Made by a program: the position numbers and the translations under genes | Notes under the pieces: model-generated | The model's input: the letters and a program-made list of their open reading frames with translations, nothing else | Databases searched by the model: none | What the model was told of the DNA's origin: nothing | In this document: in pieces, positions 53,036 to 54,638 of the stretch | Layout: each line of letters begins with the position of its first letter | Position numbering within the stretch: the stretch's first letter is position 1 | Assembly: GCF_014649535.1 (NCBI RefSeq) | Contig: NZ_BMTF01000032.1 | Span: 15,829-70,466 of the forward strand | Length of the DNA: 54,638 bases | From: Streptomyces gelaticus | GTDB lineage: Bacteria > Actinomycetota > Actinomycetes > Streptomycetales > Streptomycetaceae | Direction: 5' to 3'

Positions 53036-54638
53036 AGGATCAGGTTCCCGTCCGTACGCACCTTTTCGCTGTTCGCGGGCATGGTGCCGCGCTCGGTCCC
53101 GTCCTCCACGCACGAGGTGTGCAGGACCGAGTCCAGCGCGCCGGGGGCGAGGTGGAGCGTGCCGCCGGTGAAGCGGGCTCCCGTCGCCGCGTAGTGATTG
53201 CTGCCGTCGGCGATGCGGACATGGGCGGTGTCCGCTCCGGAGGTGGCGCTGCTGAGCGCGCCGATGTGCCAGGTCACCCTTCCCGGACCGGCGGCGCGGC
53301 CGAGCAGCGCCTTGGCCTTGTTGCTGCCGGTGAGCCGGGCGCCGCCGGTGACGGTGATCCGCTGGTCGCGCACGGCACTGAGTTCGATGCCGGTGTTGTC
53401 GTAACTGCCGCCGTCGATGCGCAGATCCGCGGATCCCACCGAGAGCGGGGCCGCGTTCCCGGCGCCGGTGACGGTGCAGTCGGTGAAGTGGACGGGCCCC
53501 GCCCCGCGCAGGATCGCGCCGTCGACACCCTTGAACGTGCAGCGTACGAAGTGCACGGGCGTGGTGACCGGGGTCTGGACGAGGACGGCGCCCGCGGACG
53601 GCTCGAAGGAGCAGTCGCTGATGGTGGTCGGCCGGGTGGAGCGGGCGGAGCGCTGGGCGACGGCGAAGGTCTTCGCGGTGCAGCCGCGCACCTGGGCGCC
53701 GTCGGCGTTGACGGTGAGGGTGCCGGCCTGGTCGAAGGTGGGGCGCGCGATCACCGTGATGTCTTCGAGGGTCAGATCGGTGATCTTGGTGTTGGCGGTG
53801 AACCAGGAGCAGACATGTCTGCGCACCGTGATCCGCTTGGCGGAAATCCCCCACTGCGCACCGGAGTTGGCGATGTCCATCAGCCCGGAGTTGCCGTCGA
53901 AGAGCAGATCGTGTTCGTACTGCCCGTGTGTGGTGAAGGGGTTGCCGCCCGCGTCGTCGCCGTCGCCGTGGCAGTTCACGACGGTGCAGTAGGCGGAGGC
54001 GGTGAGGTCGTTGAGGTGGCGCACATTGCTGGTCGTGCAGTCCGCGACCCGCCCGTACAGGCAGTAGATCTGCTGGGTGAGATAGCCCGCGCCGCCGTAC
54101 TCGACGGTGGGCGGGTTCTTCAGCGAGCACTCCTCGGTGCGGAAGCGGGTGCACCAGCGGCGCATGATGACCGGCCAGAAGGTGCCGGTGGCGTGGATTC
54201 CGGAGACGTCGCAGCCCACGGCGTACTCGAAGCTGACGGGGTGGGAGCCGGTGTACTCGTCGGGGCCGGCGCCCTCGAAGACCATGTTGCGGATGTGGGT
54301 GCCCCGGACCGGTTCGATGCGGGTCCAGGTGAGCTTGCGGCCCTCGGCGAGTTCCCAGCCGTTGAGGTAGCCGATCCGGATGTGTCGCGCGTCGACGATC
54401 TCGGTGATCTCGACCAGCTTCTGCAGCTCGCGTTCGTCACGGCCGCCGCCCGCGACCGGGGCGACCTGCACGGACCACCACTGACCGACCTCGAACGCCC
54501 CCGCGTCGGGGACCGGGAAGGTGTCGGTGAGCTCGATGACCTTGCCGGAGAGCGCGTGCTCGACGGTGGTGTCGGTGACGGTGCCGCGGAAGGAGAGGAC
54601 GGCGCCGAAGGGGTTGTCGTGGGTGTTCTTCTCGATGC
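53032..54638 (-). CDS. Right-handed parallel beta-helix protein (5' end outside window)
   Basis: The frame is open from the right edge to the stop at 53032 (about 535 codons in the window), and the start lies outside. The sequence has many short repeats of about 20-25 residues with buried Cys/Val/Ile and Asn, Gly or Asp turns (for example ITDLTLEDITVIARPTF, VHFVRCTFKGVDGA, VHFTDCTVTGAGN). This is a beta-helix ladder as in polysaccharide lyases and phage tailspikes. No lyase residues can be named with confidence. It overlaps the GNAT gene, so the two functions may be linked. No signal peptide can be seen because the N-terminus is missing. Confidence 0.72.
   Translation of the reverse strand, partial: IEKNTHDNPFGAVLSFRGTVTDTTVEHALSGKVIELTDTFPVPDAGAFEVGQWWSVQVAPVAGGGRDERELQKLVEITEIVDARHIRIGYLNGWELAEGRKLTWTRIEPVRGTHIRNMVFEGAGPDEYTGSHPVSFEYAVGCDVSGIHATGTFWPVIMRRWCTRFRTEECSLKNPPTVEYGGAGYLTQQIYCLYGRVADCTTSNVRHLNDLTASAYCTVVNCHGDGDDAGGNPFTTHGQYEHDLLFDGNSGLMDIANSGAQWGISAKRITVRRHVCSWFTANTKITDLTLEDITVIARPTFDQAGTLTVNADGAQVRGCTAKTFAVAQRSARSTRPTTISDCSFEPSAGAVLVQTPVTTPVHFVRCTFKGVDGAILRGAGPVHFTDCTVTGAGNAAPLSVGSADLRIDGGSYDNTGIELSAVRDQRITVTGGARLTGSNKAKALLGRAAGPGRVTWHIGALSSATSGADTAHVRIADGSNHYAATGARFTGGTLHLAPGALDSVLHTSCVEDGTERGTMPANSEKVRTDGNLIL

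Overview
The window is a GC-rich chromosomal segment with very high GC at third codon positions, frequent GTG/TTG starts and AGGAGG-type ribosome sites. Its gene content is typical of Streptomyces: smeA-sffA, rbpA, ppm1, a DasR-type operator before a chitinase, and a riboflavin cluster that includes ribM. From memory the order resembles the S. coelicolor core region around SCO1415-SCO1448; I could not check this by alignment.

Layout. 1-7356 (minus): three genes arranged like a condensin-type Wadjet/MksBEF cluster (kleisin-like, small accessory protein, SMC-like ATPase). The ATPase runs off the left edge, so a JetD-type nuclease gene would lie outside the window. 7441-11097: single-chain 5-oxoprolinase/hydantoinase. 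11606-13636: HEAT-repeat and ankyrin-repeat proteins. 13952-15773: smeA-sffA, a sporulation membrane-protein/FtsK-like pair. 15831-20347: a MocR regulator divergent from a YczE-like membrane protein, then a glycerophosphodiesterase and a UMF1-type MFS protein. 20623-22555: rbpA with a SigR promoter, fxsA and ppm1. 23108-25844: amidohydrolase, Lrp regulator and a small conserved protein. 26032-32290: small conserved protein, acyl-CoA dehydrogenase, GH18 chitinase with a DasR-like operator, argG with two ARG boxes, and alkaline phosphatase. 32365-38065: methyltransferase, an integrase remnant, Tat-exported C39-like peptidase, uridine-kinase-like protein, a candidate small RNA and an EccA/CbbX-like AAA ATPase. 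38241-40714: two CNNM/CBS proteins. 40907-47091: FMN riboswitch followed by ribD-ribE-ribM-ribBA-ribH-hisE-hisG and a PH-like membrane protein. 47330-47797: a decayed chitinase. 47798-51912: ROK regulator divergent from an MFS transporter, then a uracil/xanthine permease. 52100-54638: GNAT acetyltransferase and a partial parallel beta-helix protein.

How the genes work together. The strongest regulatory logic is visible in the DNA: FMN control of riboflavin synthesis and uptake (with two histidine genes downstream), GlcNAc/DasR control of chitin degradation, ArgR control of arginine synthesis, thiol-stress control of the RNA polymerase partner RbpA, and two local divergent regulator/transporter pairs (MocR-YczE and ROK-MFS), each with a clear inverted repeat between the genes. 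Many convergent gene ends carry long, nearly perfect stem-loops. The best candidates for a poorly described system are the Wadjet-like cluster at the left edge, whose ATPase has an unusual Walker B motif, and the C-rich small RNA candidate near 35.9 kb. No tRNA, rRNA, CRISPR array or insertion sequence was recognised.
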